From positions 23,316,513 to 23,380,512 of the forward strand of contig OY743181.1 of assembly GCA_963555705.1 (NCBI GenBank): DNA of 64,000 nucleotides, written 5' to 3'. A program made the translations under genes and the position numbers. The DNA comes from Ligustrum vulgare (taxonomy: Eukaryota > Streptophyta > Magnoliopsida > Lamiales > Oleaceae). Below the pieces are notes generated by a model. That model saw nothing but the letters and a program-made list of their open reading frames with translations, searched no databases and was not told where the DNA came from. The stretch's first letter is position 1. Each line of letters starts with the position of its first letter. This document shows, piece after piece, positions 25,210 to 38,134 of the stretch.

Positions 25210-26262
25210 ATGAAACATATTGCAATTGAAGAGGAGGAAGTTGAAGAAGAAAGGATAGGAAAAAAAGACACCACCTCACGAAACCCTCAAGTAAAAACTG
25301 ATCCCACATCAAATGTTAAACTAACTCCTCCACCTTTTCCTAGCAGGATAGCAAAAGCGAACAAGGAAGGAAAGGAAAAAGAAATTCTGGAGATATTCAA
25401 GAAGGTGGAAGTCAACATTCGACTGCTAGATGCAATTAAGCAAGTTCCCCGATATGCAAAGTTTTTGAAGGATCTGTGCACTAACAAGCGGAAATTGGTG
25501 GGGAACGAGAAGGTAAGAATGGGAGAGAATGTGTCGGCACTCTTCCAAAGAAAACTACCTCCCAAGTGTAAAGGTCCGTGCATTTTCACTATACCATGTC
25601 AAATAGGTAACACTAAGGTAGATCGTGCATTGATAGACTTAGGAACATCTATAAATATAATGCCTAGATCTACTTACACTGCATTAAAACTTGCCAAGAT
25701 GAATGAAACTAGAGTTATCATTCAACTAGCCGATCGTTCCAATGCTTATTCGGATGGGGTAGTTGAGGATGTTCTACTGTAAGTTGGGGGGTTAGTATTT
25801 CCTGAAGATTTTTATGTATTAGACATGAATGATGATCACTCCCCCAACTTTACTCCTATTTTGTTAGGCAGACCATTCTTAAAGACATTTAAGACTAAAA
25901 TAGATATTAGTAGTGGCACACTTACCATGGAATTTGATAATGAAGCTGTTCAATTCAATATTTACGATTCCATGAAAGACCTTGATGATGATAACCACGT
26001 TCATTCTATTGATGTGATTGATTATCCAGTACAGGAAATTTCCAAACTTGGTGGAAAGGACCGTCTAAGATTTTCCACTTTGAGTTCTAATCTGCAAAAT
26101 ACTATTGATACTGTCACTTATTGCCCAAAGCTACCACAATCAGGTAAAATATCTAGTATCGCACCATCAATTGCTGATGAGAAGCTTCCACCTGTTTTGC
26201 AAACCCTGATGAAGAACATGAAAAAGAAATTGAGTTTTGGGAAACCAGTTGATCCCGGTTGA
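25210..26262 (+). pseudogene. Gypsy protease-region fragment
   Basis: The frame continues after the gag stop with an acidic spacer, then 'PCQIGNTKVDRALIDLGTS' and 'INIMPRSTYTALKL', a retropepsin with D-L-G-T-S at the active site where this group usually has D-L-G-A-S. A stop at about 25780 breaks it; 'TPILLGRPFLKTFKTKIDI' follows from 25855. The open region ends at 26262 ('GKPVDPG' stop), after which the sequence turns into the 3' non-coding region with no reverse transcriptase. Confidence 0.88.
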
Positions 26263-28409
26263 AGGAGGAAACAACCCGTCGAGCCAACGACAGTTAACAA
26301 AGGCGCAGCTCGGGAGGTAACCCGAGAGGGGAGTCTCTTTACTCTCCCTTTTTTTAAATTATTATTAGTTCATTTTATTTCTTTTCCTATTTAAGTTTCA
26401 AAAAATAAAAATCAAAATTGGGACATAAGTTAAGTTACGGCCCCAATCATGTCACTCACGGTCGTAACTCAGTTATCACGATTTCCATTAGAAGTTTAGT
26501 TACGGCCGTAAACACTTATCTCACGGTCGTAACTAACTCAAGCATTTTTTTATCCAACGAGATACTTACGACCGTAAGTGAATTCCTTCACGGTCGTAGG
26601 TTTCGCGCACTTTTAAAATTCCATCCCTTCTTCTGATTCCATTCACATTCCCTCTTTTGTTTTGTATTGCGATGCTCCACATTGAGGACAATGTGCAATT
26701 CAAGTGTGAAGGGGATGATTATCTTTTATCTTTTGTTACCCCTGTTTTATTCATTCAATTTTTTGTTAATTATCTTTTGTTGTGTCAGACCCACAGTTCG
26801 GTTTAATAGGAAACAGTCCCACTTATTATAATTTTTGAACTACCAACTTCTTAAATTTCATAATTGGATAAAGAATGAGCACTTAGAGATGAGTTTTCCA
26901 ATAATTTCTGAATTAGTTTGAAAATGGGGACAAATTGAAAAATTCGCGCAACCTAATAGAGTAAAACCAAAATTGATATGATAAAATACCATCTTGAGTA
27001 ACCTAATTTTATCCTTGGCCACTAGATTTTGAGTTCGAAACCAAGACCGAGCAATGACCTATACTTCATAAATGGATGAGAGTAACACATATAAACCGTA
27101 ATTTGTGAGCTTTTGAGTCTATGAGCTACTTTTACTCTTTATATTACACTCTTATTTATTTGATGTGTGTCCTACATGATAGGTTTATTCTTGGATGTGC
27201 TCTCTTGTGCATACCGTTGTAGCTTCTTGGCTCAAGTGCAAAATATAGTAAAGGCATTAGGTTAACCAAATTTGACCTTCTAAAAGGTTCTACCATGATA
27301 CATATACCAATAGAAGCCCCTTTGACCCTTAGCCTTCCTTTGAATTCTTGTGCTACGTTACAAGCCATTGATAACCGTTCTTTCATAATATCTCTACCTT
27401 GAACCCACAAGAAAGGAATTTCACAAGCTTGTATTGGTTGAGAAGTACGTGACGAACTAAGTCAAAAAGATTGGCAACTTCATTTTGTACTAATTAAGGA
27501 TTAGGTGGTAATGTGGTCTAAGGAAACAAGTTGCAGTGAACTTAAAAAAATCATCAGAGAGAAAAGCAAGGAAAAGAAAGGTTTAGCCAAGAAAATTACT
27601 AGCTGAGAAAGTCAAACACTCAACTGGCCGAACAAAAATAAATTTGTCAAGAAACCGGATCAAGAAAATTTCCTGGTGAAGAAAATAAACCCTCAAGTTA
27701 CACAACAACAATCTAGTGTTGAATCGATTGGATGGTGGAAAATCATGGAAAATCACATTGAAAGGCGGAGGAAGGAATGATAGTGTTGAACCAATTCGGC
27801 TTGTGAACTCTCCTCTCAACTTAGCCTAAATATTTTTCTTTTTATCCTGCCTAACTCGAAACCCCATTACGACCAAGTAAAGACATTTTCTTTGTACTTG
27901 TGCTATTGTTGGCTCCTGTTATGACCTCTGAGCAGTCTGTGGTAATGAATTTTCCATGTAGTGAGTTGAGTGAAAATTCTCACCCTTATACACTTTTGTG
28001 AGTAGAGAGAATATCTAGTGAGGGTGTTAACTCCCATTACATATACTTATGAGTGGTTTGAATTGCTTCGTCTATACTTTGTACGTTTGAGTTGGTAGAC
28101 ACTAACACCTATGTAGTAAATCGTTGATAGATGTTAAGGAGAACTCATGAGAGGTGGAAGGATACAAGCTAGGTTGGATAATGAATTGGGGCGAGGGTAT
28201 TGATTTTCATTTTTGTTCAAAGGACATTGGATGACGCATCTCTTACACACACTAACACAATCCGGTTATGCAGAAGATTTTCATGCTAAAGAAAAGTGGC
28301 ATGTAACCTTGACTTCCCGAATTATGGGTCGGTCTTTTTGTTTGAGTCATGTTTCTTTTCTTTTACATCATTGTTCGAGGATGAACAATGGTTCAAGTTT
28401 GGGGGGGTT
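26263..28409 (+). other. Gypsy 3' non-coding region with palindrome cluster
   Basis: No coding sequence recognised. At 26430-26610 there are at least six variants of the same TTACGGCCGTAA-type word found in the LTRs (ACGGCCCC, ACGGTCGTAAC, TTACGGCCGTAA, TTACGACCGTAAG). The 'CACATTGAGGACAATGTG' motif is near 26680, and a polypurine tract closes the region. Confidence 0.7.
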
Positions 28410-29769
28410 TGATAAGTGTGTTATTAGCTTTTATTTGGCTCGCTTGTTTCCCTAATTTGTTATTGGGTTGATCCTATTTGAGTATTGTTTAATGCATTTT
28501 ATGTTTTATGTTGTGTAGGATCATAAATGATGAGAAAAGAGGTAGAAATGACCAAAAAGTAATCAAAAATGAAGTTTGGGGACCAAGACCACAATTTAGC
28601 TTAGGCCGTAACTGTTGAACTAACGACCGTAAATCATTTCGAGGCGTAAGTGAAAAGATTCAAAAATTCATTTACGGCGGTAATCTATTCATTTAAAGCC
28701 ATAACTTGAAAACCCAAAATTGTCCAGAAGAGCACTTACGGCCGTAACTTCCAAACTTACTGCTGTAATTTATATGCAGATTTCTTTCCTTTTCAGAATT
28801 CATGGCTATCTTTGGTATCTCTTTTGGAAAATCCTAGGGCACGATGTTGAAGCTATAAAAAGAGGAAAATCACCACATAAAGGAGCCTGGAGAATTTGGG
28901 TTTACAATAGAGAATTATTGGGAGATTTTCAAGCAAAAATGCATCAACAACAAGGTGAATCCATGAATCAAATTGAAGAATCCACCAAAATTATGTTGGG
29001 CTAAATTCCATATCTTGTTCAAAGGGGAAGTTGAGTCAATTTAGTTATGTTATTTTCATTTCCTAGAAACTAGTATCGTGAATCTATTTCTTTATTTCAA
29101 GTGTTGGATTATTATGTTTTGAATGCTCAATTGAATTATTGATCTTTGGATTCATGAATATGCTATGTTTTGATTCTTGATCCGTAATTGTCATTGAATA
29201 TTTACTTTAGTAGCAAATAAATCTCGCGCGGGTTTAGTAATAATTCAACTTGGATTGATTAATTCGAGCTTCTGAAATTAACGATCCAATTCAATATAAT
29301 TCTTCTCTTTTTATTTTTATTTTTATATTTGCCTTACATTAAATCCTAAGAGCTTATTTAGGATTATCCATTGGCTAAAACTGAATCAAAGAGCTTATTT
29401 TAATTTAATTTTCATAAGGAAGAATTATGGTAATCAGAGTTTGTTGGTTACTTGTGAATGATAATTTGAATTAGGGATAGTAAGACATTACAAGGAAAAG
29501 TACAACAATAATTGGAGGCACAACTAAACCCAAGAACAAGATTTCTTCTGATATTAATTCTATACTCCTATTTAATTTTTTATTTTATGCATAGTTTTTA
29601 TTCAAGCAATTCTAAATAACAAAACCCCCATTTCATCCTAATTTCTCGAGCAACTAAATAAGTTAACCGTTCCTCGAGGGATCGACTCTTACTTTTGCTA
29701 CTACATTATTAATTAATATTTGGCGTATAAGAAATTATTTATTATTTTGGTGCATTGCGACATGCATCA
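28410..29769 (+). repeat. Gypsy LTR, second copy
   Basis: Counterpart of 23249-24594, with TATA box near 28852 and palindromic words at about 28603-28750 (including TTACGGCCGTAA). It is followed by a better-preserved primer region ('TTTTTGGCACCGTTGCC'). Confidence 0.88.
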
Positions 29770-29887
29770 AATTTTTGGCACCGTTGCCGGTGAACGGTCA
29801 ACTAATTTAGTTGTTTAATTAATTAGAATTTTATTTTCCTACATTTATTTTATTTTATTTTTCTTTATTTCTCTATTTTTCATTAAA

Positions 29888-32800
29888 CTAGTATCACACC
29901 CGTGCGTCGCACGGAAGAACAATATAAAATAATTTTACTGTAAATATCATTAGAAAATAGAAAAAAAAATTGAACACATAATTTGCTTTGATTAATGATA
30001 CAGACTATCAACGAATGCTCAAAATAGAAATAAATTACAATTCTCATCAATTTTGCAAAACCTCTTTAAATAACATATTATTTGTACAATTTGTAGTCAC
30101 TCACACACGTATGATACACGAAAATTGCTATATACAGAACATATTTAAACAATTGCTCAAATTTAAATTAAATAATGCAATTTTTCAAATATATGTTGTA
30201 TAAAATAAATAAAAAAATTCGTCCAAATATTTTTGATTAACGTGAATAGAAATAATAACCCTCAAAATATTATAATTTACATAAAATAAAGTAATTGTAA
30301 CAAATTAAATATATGCGGTCCTATATCTATACTTTATATAAAGGGAGAATAGTGGATTAGTATGAATGCAAAGTGGATTGATGTGAATACATTTATTGCC
30401 TTTTATACACATACATACATACATACATACATATAAGTGCAAATATTATTTTATGGTAAATACCAAACAATGGTTACTATTTTTTTTAATAATTTTTAAT
30501 TTTAATAATTGTGTAAAGATTATATGATAAATAATTTCTTGATCTTCAATGTTGTTCAATTGTCTATATTTGATGAGTTAAGATTTAACACATATTTATA
30601 GTTTATTGTGATATTTGAACGAAAATTGAGAAAAAGTTAAATATGTAAGGAAATGCAGAAATTATAATAAATATATTTATATCTTGAACAAACATCAATA
30701 ATTGTACTCATAATATTACATCTAACATGATGCACAATTAAAAAACTATAGAATTTTGTATTTATCATTCAATAAAATTTTCAATATTTTGGATTATTTA
30801 TATTTTTTAAAATTTTAATAATTGTTGTGATAAAAAATTATTTTTATATTTTTTGTTGATTATGTACATTAAATTTTATGAATGATTATCTATATTGCAG
30901 ATAGCAATTTCAGTTCATCGAAATGGTAGAAATCTACACCTTTACTATATATAAAAGTATGATAGTTTGGCAAAATTTTAATTCTTAAATTCTTTATATT
31001 TTAGTATTATAGTAAATAATTAATATGATGTTATTGTTATTTGTATATTTTTGTTATAATTATTATTTTTATTATTAACATTAATATTGAATGAGTTCAA
31101 TCAATATTTTTAATTATCAGTATTAAAATTATTATTTAATGATTGATTTTTAATATTATAAATCCTATGTGTAGCCATCAATAATTAAATTTTGTTTTAG
31201 TTATTAATAGTCAAATCATTTGTTATCTTTAATATTACAAATAAAATTTTCTAAAATATATATTATGTATTATTGTTAAATATTTTAATAAATTAACCCT
31301 CTGTTCGACAACTATATTTTTGTTTCGAGGTAAAATGTGGTTGAAAAATAGTTTTGAAAATATATGTGGTTAAAAAGTGGATTGAAAAAAATATAATGCT
31401 TATAAATAATATATAGAAAAAGTTATTTATAGAAGGTTAATATTGAAGAGTTAATGCTTTGATTTTTTTTTAGTTAATAATATTAATAGAATGAGCAATA
31501 TTTTTTAATCATTCTTAATTTTAATAATTTTTAAAGATTATAGGGTATAATTTTTGGTATAATTTTGTAATCTCCAACTTTCCTCGATTATCGTATCATT
31601 ATAATCAAGAAATTTTCAAAATAATTATTTTGACTACTTATTTTTACAAATAAAGTTTTATTGGTTAAATTTAAAGATTTTGATTATTTCTTTTTTAATT
31701 ATTGTGATTGATGTTTTTAAATGAAAATTAAAAATTACGTTAAATGCAAGAGGAAAATGTAAAAGTTATGAGAAATATGCTAATACATTACACGTGCATC
31801 AATATTCGTGAACATAATATTACATCAAATGTGATATACCATTAAAAACTACTAAATTTACATTTTCAATAAAGTTATTAATAATTCATTAAAATTATTG
31901 AAATCAATAATAATTTATTATTTAAACATATAAATTGACGTTTACTATTCAAAGAATTTTTTAATAATTTGAATTACTTATGTTATTATTTTAAATCCTA
32001 ATAATTATTGTAATAGAGAATCCGTATTTTTATGCATTTATGTGTGTTGATTATGTATAAGCACTAAAACTATACGAATACTTATTGAAATCGATATTGC
32101 GGATAATAACTTCCGTGCATCGCACGGGTGAAATACTAGTATAAATAAATGTAAAACATTTAAGCAATATTAATGTTGCACGAAAGTGAAAATCAATCTC
32201 AAGATTTTTGGTGCACAAACGTAGAATTCAAATCAAAAGATCATTCCCATGATTAATAATTTTTAATTTTTAAATGCGATGCATTTAATTGAACATGATT
32301 AAATGCATATTTAATTATATGTCAATAAAAAAAATTATTAATGAAAATTTAAATAAAATATATATAGTGGGTCTTTTTGTTTATATATGTCAATAAAATT
32401 AAGAAATAAAGTTTCACAATTTTTTACGGTACATAATTATTTTTTTAACATTTTAATAAAATTGTAAACTGTTGAATTGTTTTATCATCTTTACGGGAAA
32501 ACAGGCCAAGAATTAAGTGTTTAAGGGATTGTACCATGAACATATCAACTTCATTTCTAGAATTAACGTTCAATAAATGAAATTTTATTTTTTTAAAAAA
32601 AAAAATTGAAGTACAAAATTAGACACATACAATATATGTGCAAAACTCAACTTATATATTCTCCTTAAGATCGATACTTTTCTTTTCATATATTGTTCTT
32701 CATCATTAATTTGATTTAATTTGATTTTTTATGCATTAATTATTAATTTCGAATGTTTTTCTAAAAAAATAATCATTAATTTTAATAAATATTGTTACAT

Positions 32801-33598
32801 TCATTGATTCTTCTTTCTTCATATTGACAATTTTTTTATTCATATTGTTACATTATTAGTTTAATAAAAATTACTGATCGATCAATTGTTTAATAAAAAT
32901 TATATGAACTAATTATTAAAATCTGTAATATATTTTTGCATATTTTAGTTATTTAAATTTATAATGAAAAATAGAAAAATGAACAGAATCAGTAAATAAA
33001 TAAAAATGATGTGAAAATGATGAATGAATTGAAGAAATCTTAAGTTTGTAAAATTAAAACAACTTAATTGAATTTGCCTTAAAAATTTGGATAGTTATTA
33101 TTTATGTTAATTTGATGAGAAAAAACCAGAACATAAATTAATCATCTATGACTAAAATGAATTTAATTAACTAATTATAGATAATATTATAGGACTTAAA
33201 CGATATAATTTAAAATGAATTAGATATTGATGAAAAAAACTTTACCTTTAATTTTTATATGATTTACGGACAATATATTTACAATTTGCTCTCACTTGTT
33301 AGCTTGAATTAAACTTCTCATTGTGATCTTTAATTTGACACACATATTAAACATTTTTCGATTTCATAATAGTAATACAATAATTATTAAAAGAATAATT
33401 ATAAAATAGAAAAAATAATATTTTTATGTTATTAATAGCATAGCACTGATACCAATGCAATTAATGACACATGTAAAATAATAATTGCTAAAATATTTAA
33501 TATATTTCCAAATGTAGAAAGTTTTTTTGACGGGAAACTATGTGTATATTTTGGTGACGGCTATTATACTTTTATATACATTAAGATTAAGATTAAGA
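29888..33598 (-). mobile_element. Helitron with exact empty site in the window
   Basis: On the minus strand the element starts TCTTAATCTTAATCTTAATG at 33598 and ends in a GC-rich hairpin (CCGTGCGACGCACGG) followed by GTGTGATACTAG at 29888. It lies between A (29887) and T (33599), as Helitrons do. The homologous leader in the first Gypsy unit (24710-24735, CATTAAATATTGCTTGC) shows the uninterrupted site, confirming both ends to the base. No Rep/helicase frame is visible, so it is non-autonomous. A second Helitron is nested inside. Confidence 0.9.
30326..32139 (+). mobile_element. Nested Helitron, opposite orientation
   Basis: Starts A|TCTATACTTTATATAAAGGG at 30326 and ends with the hairpin TTCCGTGCATCGCACGGG and GTGAAATACTAG|T at 32139-32140. 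AT-rich, no coding capacity. Another 5'-like start (A|TCTACACCTTTACTATATA) at 30933 may be an alternative start or a further nested copy. Confidence 0.7.
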
Positions 33599-33674
33599 TA
33601 TTGCTTGCCTGCTTCTTTCCTTGAATGTGTAAAACTCGATCAATTAATATTGAATATTTTGATTTTGATCTAGA

Positions 33675-34837
33675 GATCGAGAGAACTTTTCGACAACAAA
33701 GAAGGGCAACCCAACAACCATTGGCAGCAGCTAATAACAATCTGACTCTCAAGCAACTAGCTACCCCAGATGTTGCTCAATAACCATTATGCATCACTTT
33801 TCCGACACTGAAAGAAGGCAAAACTTTTGAGCTAAAATTCGGTCTGATCCATCTTCTGCCAACTTACAGAGGACATCCCGGTGAGAACCCATACAGACAT
33901 CTCAAGGAGTTCCATGTGATTTGTGATAGCATGAGACCAACAGGCATTACTGAGGAGCAAATAAAAATGAGAGTTTTCCCATTCTCACTGAAGGATGCTG
34001 CCACTGATTGGTTATATTGTTTACCATCTGGATCAGTCACTACCTGGAACAACATGAAGAGGCTATTTCTAGAGAAGTACTTTCCAGCATCTAGAGCTGG
34101 GACAATCCGAAAAGAACTTTGTGGGGTGAGCCAAAACAATGGAGAAACACTGTACGAGTATTAGGAGCACTTCAAGAAGCTCATCTCGAGCTTCCCCCAT
34201 CACCAGATTAGTGAGCAGCTCTTAGTGCAATACTTCTATGAAGGGCTACTACCAATGGATAGAAGCATGATAGATGCAACAAGTGGAGGTGCACTGATGG
34301 ACAACATACCGGAATAAGCACGAGCCCTGATCTCCAATATGGCGGAGAACACTCAGCAATTCAATTCAAATAGGGATATGCAAGTCCGTCGCGTGAATGA
34401 GATAAATGGTTCCAATATTGAAAGTCAATTTTCAGAACTAACCAATCTTGTAAAACAATGCCCATGTGAATGCTGCAGAGGGTTTCCCGTTCCAGAGACA
34501 GCAATACTACCCATACTCCAATACCTACAACCCTGGATGGAGGGATCACCCTAATTTAAGCTATGGAAATAACATGCTCCCGGGTTTTGTCCCCAACAAA
34601 TCTCAAGGAAAATTTCAGCAACAAGGGAATTTCCAACCTCAAGGGCAGTATCAACAAAGACCCCAAAACTCTTGTATTTTTCTTGAAGACATGGTTAAAT
34701 CCTTGGCCTCTAACACACTTCAATTTCAACAGGACACCAAGTCTAGCATTCAAAATCTGGAGAACCAGATGGGTCAAATGGATACAGCCATCAACAGATT
34801 GGAGGCCCAATCCGGAGGAAAATTACCATCTCGACTA
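33675..34837 (+). pseudogene. Gypsy gag, second copy, inactivated
   Basis: Gag of the Athila-like kind, read across stops at about 33781, 34162 and 34316: 'MRVFPFSLKDAATDWLYCLP' near 33967, 'NNMKRLFLEKYFPASRAGTI' near 34050, 'HHQISEQLLVQYFYEGLLPM' near 34200. A frameshift near 34480 leads into the glutamine-rich tail ('GQYQQRPQNSC'). Supplies the gag body missing from the first unit. Confidence 0.9.
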
Positions 34838-34887
34838 TGATAGGGATAGGCAAGCGGTTGCTCAGCCTTATGGCTGGGAGGTTTCCT

Positions 34888-36515
34888 AATAAGTGTATTT
34901 TATACACTTATATATATATAAGAATTAGAATATTTTATTTTTGTTTTAGAATAAATACTATTTAATTCATGTATGTTTTTTACATTTCAGGAAATATCTC
35001 AAAATCTTGAGAATGAAGCAATTGATGAAAATTATACACAGTTGGGTGACATTTGGAGCCAAATTGAACAAATTGAGAAGTTAATAACGCCAACCAAGAA
35101 AGATGCATGATGCTAAAGTGAAGAAATCAAAGTGTGAAGGATCTAATTGAAGAAGAAGATGAATTGAAGTTTGAAGAGAAATAGAAGAAAATTTGAAAGT
35201 ATGGGGACTATATTGCATGCAATTAGAAGTTGGAGGACTGAAGAGAAAATTAAACACAAGGGATCAACTTGAAAATATTCAATGATTGATTTGGATCACA
35301 ATATGATACTTTGAGGATTTTTGGGTGTCAACTGGATGCAATTAGAAGTCAAAAATGAATGGAATAAGATAAGAATATTACCATAAAATTGATTTTAATC
35401 ACACAAGATTCTGGACAGATTTTTAGTAGGACTTTGAGACCTAATTTTTGTGGCCTTAAACATTTGAATTGGAAAATCCTATGTAAGAAAGAATTGTAGT
35501 CCTTTTAGTTATTTTTCTAAATCAATTTGGATCACATCAATCGAATAAGGGAATAGAAAGATATGATTGAAACAATGAACGCTGCGCAGATACCAAAAAA
35601 GACCGCACGCGGGTTTGACATTTTGCTTTCCTTTTTCGATTAGGTCTCTTCTCCAACTATAAATACAACTTATGAGCTTTTCACATGGAATTATTGGGAG
35701 ATCAAGCATAGCAAAGGAACGAGAGTTGAAGATCATGGGAGAATCGATACTTGGTGCAAACTTTCCATTCTCTTATGTTATTTTCAATGAACGCTTTATT
35801 TTATTTTATTTTATTTTATTTATTTAAGCATGATGTGTAACGAATTTTCTATGTTAAGATGAACGATTTAGCCTAGTTAATTATTTAAATTCCATATTCT
35901 TTATATTCGTTACATGTATTGATTTATTATTGTATTTAATGCATGAGTTAATTGACCACTAATTCATGACTTAATGAGTCATTTCCATAATCCGAGAGGT
36001 GATTTAATAACTTGGATCAATGTAATAAATTCAGTAATTGGACGAGAGATAGAGATATACTCTTGTTATTATTGCGGTCTTGTGAGAATTCTTGTGTTTA
36101 TTGCATCTAAATAAGGAATATTCAGACCCTCTTTAGATATACATGGTTGTCTTATTTAGGTAGAATTGATTTAAACCCGAGAGAGGAATTTCAATATATT
36201 AGTGAATTTGACTGAATGCATATTTATAAAATAAAATTGGATTTGGAGTTAATTTAATCGACTAGGTGAAATCGTGAGTCTCAACTATTTTACAATTATT
36301 TTTTAAAAAAAACAATCTTGCAATTTTATTTCTTTAGTTAATATTCTTATTATTAGTTTAAAAATCAAAACTCATTCGTCTGTTCAAATAGATTTAGGAA
36401 TTAAAATATTTCGGTACTTAATAGCAGTCCTCGTGGGAACGATAAACCGGAATCGTTTATCTATTTTATTACTTTTCACGATCCGTAAACTTGCAGGTAC
36501 ATTTTGCTTCGCAAA
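34888..36515 (+). repeat. LTR of another Gypsy-type element
   Basis: Starts TAATAAGTG (TG mutated to TA) and its first 22 bases form an inverted repeat, as in the LTR at 8743. Preceded at 34838-34887 by what looks like the 3' end of an internal region with the purine run 'GGCTGGGAGG'. TATA box AACTATAAATAC near 35657; just upstream are CTGCGCAG and CCGCACGCGG. The right end near 36515, after 'CACGATCCGT', is approximate and no target duplication was found, so whether it is solo or the end of a truncated element is open. Confidence 0.65.
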
Positions 36516-36704
36516 ATTAGGTGAACATTGCCTAGTTGAAATTTGGGTGGACTGTCTAGTTCGGACGATCCATCTGGGCAGTTTGGATTTGCATTTTTTT
36601 TTATTTTGGGCATGATATTGATTCCTCTTGTCACTACTTCCATTGATATGGATCTAAGTTTCAATTCATTTTTAAAAAGCATTATACTAATAATCCTCCA
36701 CTTA

Positions 36705-37955
36705 TTTGAACAAGGAATTTGAGCATAATTTTAATTAGACAAAAAAATTATGCATAAAGTATGAATATCTTTCGATTTAAATTTAACATTAGTGTAATCA
36801 ATCATAAAGTTTCGTTGAAATCCTAGGTGGAATGAATGTTTTGAACCTTTTATTCCTTTGTAACGATACCGATGAGACACACATACAAATGTCATTCTGT
36901 TCTAAGTTTATCACAACATGTTTAGCGCTTTTATGGCCTTTCGCTTATCCTATTCATGAACTTTTAAGAGTATCTTTGTTATATTTAGAGATACATGATC
37001 TAATTGATCTGAAACTCGGTTAAAAGTTTTAAAACTCATCTCTCATTTCCTATGATAACTAACACTTATCTTCTCAAAAATTTCATCAAAGTGTAAGTAT
37101 TGAAAACTATCAACATATCAAATGACTTGTTATTACCATTTGAACCCAAAATATACTTTTTAGTAAGGTCAGATAGGGTTTCTATCATTGGGGGGTCTTA
37201 ATGTAAGAAGTTTTAACCTCATCCTACTAGATGTGGTCCTCACTAATTCTATAGTGAGTGGTTTAGTAAAAAGTACACTAAATCATCACTTAACTTTAAA
37301 CAAGTGAGTGAAATTTTTCCCCTTTTGATTGATTTCCTCACACAATCATGTCTTAGACTCATATTCTAGACATTCCATTGTACATTTCATTGTATGCTCT
37401 AGCTAAAGTGGCTACACTATTAATAATATAGAGATAGAAATTGTGTTGTTCTCTCTCATTGGGATCTTATACAATAGATCCCTTGACCACTCAGCTTCTT
37501 TTCCAACCTCATTCAATACTAAAAATTTGATTTCCATTGTTTAATGTGTTATGCAAGTTTGTTTCTTTGACCTCTTAGAAATTGCTGCTCATCCAAGAGT
37601 AAACATCCAACTTGAGGTGAATTTATTCTAACCTACAACCGATATCCAACTGGCATAGGTAGATCCTTCTAAAATTGTCGAAAGCCTGGAATATTGAAGA
37701 CCTGGATTCTTGATTTTCTTCAAATAATCAAGAACCCTTTCAATAGCTTTCCAATGTTTCTCACTTGGGTTGCTAGCAAACCTATTGAGTTTACTAATTG
37801 CAAATATTATATCAGGTCTTATGCATTGCACCGTATACATAAGAGAACCAATAGCACTTGCATATTCAAGTTGTCCTACAGCTCTTCCATCATTTTTTAT
37901 AACTTTGACACTAGGATCAAACAAGGTGTTTGCTTCTTTAATGTTCAAATAATTG
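36705..37955 (-). pseudogene. LTR-less Copia fragment, RNase H end
   Basis: On the minus strand it codes for the end of reverse transcriptase and start of RNase H ('NIKEANTLFDPSVKVIKNDG', then 'LEYASAIGSLMYTVQC'), followed by more broken RNase H and the 3' untranslated region. The nucleotide sequence is that of the Copia family at 11788-18336 (its positions about 15650-16930). Neither LTR is present, so this is not a normal insertion; it is more likely filler DNA or the relic of a larger rearrangement. Confidence 0.88.
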
Positions 37956-38134
37956 AGTCAATAGTGTGGGGCAATAACAAAAAGGTGAGATTAAAATGTA
38001 AAAAATAAAAGTTTTATACCAAAAAACAAAAAAGCGCCCAAGAAAGTCAAATGAAATGGGAGCATATGGTCATAGTACCCCCACGGAAAATCTACCCTTG
38101 CCAGTGAATATAGTGGATATGGTATTGAAATTAT

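Larger units (their letters stand above)
23249..29769 (+). mobile_element. Athila-like Gypsy element lacking most of pol
   Basis: LTRs at 23249-24594 and 28410-29769 both start TGATAAGTG and end CATCA. After the first LTR comes a degraded version of the 'TTTTGGCGCCGTTGCCGGGG' primer-site region typical of this group (24597 on). Before the second LTR is the polypurine run GGGGGGGTT at 28401-28409. The interior holds a gag piece and a protease region only; reverse transcriptase, RNase H and integrase are absent. A long 3' non-coding region carries the 'GAGGACAATGTGCAATTCAA' motif seen in plant Gypsy elements after pol. The second LTR is followed directly by another internal region, so this is one unit of a tandem structure. 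Confidence 0.88.
29770..34837 (+). mobile_element. Second Gypsy internal region, truncated and split by a Helitron
   Basis: Directly after the second LTR come the same leader as in the first unit, interrupted at 29888-33598 by a Helitron, then gag. Homology with the first unit stops inside the gag tail at 34837 ('CCATCTC'), where unrelated LTR-element sequence begins. LTR-internal-LTR-internal order is best explained by unequal recombination between elements. Confidence 0.85.

Noticed and set aside
29888..32139. Element with 30-bp terminal inverted repeats (ACTAGTAT...CACCCGTGCG)
   Set aside because: The empty site shows that the insertion runs to 33598 and the ends are two Helitron 3' ends in opposite orientation.
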